The notes under the pieces: model-generated
Told to the model about the DNA's origin: nothing
The model's database searches: none
Seen by the model: only the letters and a program-made list of their open reading frames with translations
Assembly: GCA_021781625.1 (NCBI GenBank)
Contig: JAJXWL010000109.1
Span: 1-6,723 of the forward strand
Direction of reading: 5' to 3'
Source of the DNA: a bacterium
Lineage (GTDB): Bacteria; Spirochaetota; Spirochaetia; JABEVK01
DNA: 6,723 bases
Position numbers and translations under genes: made by a program
Shown here: piece by piece, positions 5,590 to 6,723 of the stretch
How positions within the stretch are numbered: the first letter of the stretch is position 1
Layout: each line of letters starts with the position of its first letter

Positions 5590-6621
5590 ATGGAGTCCCA
5601 TTCAAACCCTCGCTGGGGAATTTTAGGCACCGGTAGTATTGCCGGTAAGTTCGTCGAAGATAGTTTGCGTTTGAAAGAGTTTTGCGTCAGCGCTGTGGGG
5701 TCGAGGTCAGAGGCGTCGGCCCGACGCTTCGCCGAACGTTTTCAAATTCCTTTGGCTTTTTCCAGCTATGAAGAACTTGTCCAATCGCCAGAGGTCGACG
5801 TGATCTATATTGCCACACCGCACCCCTGGCACTTTGACCACACCCAAATGGCCTTAAAAGCAGGTAAGTCGGTTTTGGTGGAAAAGCCCTTTGCCCTGTC
5901 CGCCGAGCAGGCCCGTTCGATGATCCACTTAGCCCGTACACAAAAACTTTTTTTAATGGAAGCGATGTGGACGAGGTTTCTGCCGCATGTTCGGCGACTC
6001 AGGACCTTAATTTCTGAGGGTCGATTGGGTAACTTGGTCACCTTGCAGGCAGATCATGGACAAGCTTTTTTTCCTGACCCCAAGCACCGTTTATTTGACC
6101 CGTTTTTGGGAGGTGGGGCCCTTTTGGATTTAGGCGTTTACCCAGTTTCGTTTGCTTCTATGTTGCTGGGGAAACCGGCACACATTATAGCTGTTTCCAA
6201 CAAGGCCATGACGGGCGTCGATGCGCAAACCTCCATGATTTTTCAATATGCCTCGGGTGCTCATGCGCTGTTAACGACCACACTTTCAGCGGCCACGTCT
6301 ACACGTTTGAGTTTAACTGGGACCAAAGCCCGCTTAGAAATTGAAACACCTTTTTATGTTCCTAGTAGCTTTCGAGTTCTTTCGCAAGGAGAAGTCCTAG
6401 AAGAGTATCAGGAAGCCTATCAAGGACTTGGCTTAAGAGAAGAAGCTGCCGAGGTCATTCGCTGTTGGAAGGAAGGCAGAACGGAAAGTCCTTCCATGCC
6501 GCTGGATGAAACTTTGGAAATTATGGAAACGCTCGATACAATCCGGGCTCAAATTGGGTTAACTTACCCTTGCTTGTCAGGGGGAGGGGGGCAGGCTATA
6601 ATATCGCAAAGCTTTTCTTAG
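5590..6621 (+). CDS. Gfo/Idh/MocA-family NAD(P)-dependent oxidoreductase
   Basis: 343 residues, cytoplasmic. The N-terminal Rossmann fold starts at RWGILGTGSIAG (8-19) with the GxGxxA nucleotide loop. The family motif EKP at 98-100 supplies the likely catalytic Lys99. The C-terminal alpha/beta domain has MEAMWTRFLP (123-132) and GGGALLDLGVYPV (174-186) with Asp180 and Tyr184. These blocks are typical of the dimeric dihydrodiol dehydrogenase/D-xylose-dehydrogenase-like branch, where a Lys, an Asp and a Tyr are important. The substrate, probably a sugar or polyol derivative, cannot be told. The start is the only Met before the Rossmann fold; no ribosome binding site precedes it. It stands after two terminators, so it is a separate unit and not clearly part of the glucan locus. 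The last about 15 residues (SGGGGQ onward) are low-complexity, and their codons double as the tyrS promoter. Confidence 0.9.
   Translation: MESHSNPRWGILGTGSIAGKFVEDSLRLKEFCVSAVGSRSEASARRFAERFQIPLAFSSYEELVQSPEVDVIYIATPHPWHFDHTQMALKAGKSVLVEKPFALSAEQARSMIHLARTQKLFLMEAMWTRFLPHVRRLRTLISEGRLGNLVTLQADHGQAFFPDPKHRLFDPFLGGGALLDLGVYPVSFASMLLGKPAHIIAVSNKAMTGVDAQTSMIFQYASGAHALLTTTLSAATSTRLSLTGTKARLEIETPFYVPSSFRVLSQGEVLEEYQEAYQGLGLREEAAEVIRCWKEGRTESPSMPLDETLEIMETLDTIRAQIGLTYPCLSGGGGQAIISQSFS
6574..6602 (+). promoter_or_regulatory. Sigma-70 promoter for tyrS inside the preceding gene
   Basis: TTGTCA (6574-6579; 5 of 6), a 17-bp spacer, then a perfect TATAAT (6597-6602). The expected start near 6609 gives a leader of about 26 nt before the tyrS ATG. 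The spacer is unusually G-rich: five G, one A, six G (6580-6591). It is the best promoter match in the window and lies entirely within the oxidoreductase coding region. Confidence 0.8.
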
Positions 6622-6634
6622 ACAAGGATGGTTT

Positions 6635-6723
6635 ATGGCCTCGGCACTAGAGACCCTGAAAGAGCGTGGTTTATTTGCTCAATGCTCGGATGAAGCTGGT
6701 TTAGACAGCTTACTCAAAACACA
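6635..6723 (+). CDS. tyrS: Tyrosyl-tRNA synthetase, N-terminal fragment
   Basis: Only the first 29 codons are in the window. MASALETLKERGLFAQCSDE and the following GLDSLLKT match the N-terminal helix region of bacterial TyrS (compare E. coli [22 protein letters not shown]). The enzyme charges tRNA-Tyr with tyrosine in the cytoplasm. The class I HIGH-type motif and the KMSKS loop lie beyond the edge, so identity rests on this short N-terminal pattern. AAGGA at 6624-6628 sits 6 nt before the ATG. The ATG at 6628 is out of frame and stops after 21 codons. It has its own promoter and is probably a housekeeping gene unrelated to glucan use. Confidence 0.82.
   Translation, partial: MASALETLKERGLFAQCSDEAGLDSLLKT

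Noticed and set aside
1..6723. Mobile elements, CRISPR arrays, tRNA or rRNA genes
   Set aside because: No transposase or integrase motifs, no regularly spaced repeats and no tRNA-like cloverleaf were seen; the inverted repeats are all explained as terminators, hairpins or operators.

Overview
The window is most likely chromosomal DNA from a diderm (Gram-negative-type) heterotrophic bacterium of moderate GC content. The evidence is a LamB-type maltoporin with a C-terminal aromatic residue, which implies an outer membrane, and three different genes with lipoprotein-type signal peptides. Shine-Dalgarno sequences are mostly strong AAGGAG types and the promoters resemble sigma-70 promoters. The phylum cannot be fixed from this window. 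The heavy use of lipoproteins and one loose lipobox would suit a spirochaete, but that is only a guess.

Layout: positions 1-570 (minus) hold the N-terminal 190 residues of a GH13 alpha-amylase lipoprotein, cut by the window edge. Upstream of it are two tandem terminator hairpins, then a complete type I pullulanase lipoprotein (661-2988, minus). A 284-bp divergent control region (2989-3272) carries CG-centred palindromes of the LacI/MalR operator type, which overlap or adjoin predicted promoters on both sides. On the plus strand follow a maltoporin (3273-4697), a long terminator stem, and a small lipoprotein with an AMPK/CBM48-like glycogen-binding domain (4857-5396) closed by two further terminator-like hairpins. 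Next is a Gfo/Idh/MocA oxidoreductase (5590-6621), predicted to be read from a leaderless mRNA. The start of tyrosyl-tRNA synthetase (6635 to the edge) has its promoter inside the 3' end of the oxidoreductase gene.

How the genes work together (inference): the first four genes look like an alpha-glucan (starch, glycogen or pullulan) utilisation locus. Amylase cuts alpha-1,4 bonds and pullulanase cuts alpha-1,6 branches, both as membrane-anchored lipoproteins. The maltoporin admits maltodextrins across the outer membrane, and the small lipoprotein may hold glucan near the porin. This resembles the E. coli lamB-malM order and, in logic, the Bacteroidetes Sus system, but is built around LamB instead of SusC/D and apparently uses LacI-type rather than MalT-type control. 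The oxidoreductase and tyrS look like independent transcription units, with tyrS marking the return to housekeeping genes. No inner-membrane maltose ABC transporter and no regulator gene lies inside the window.
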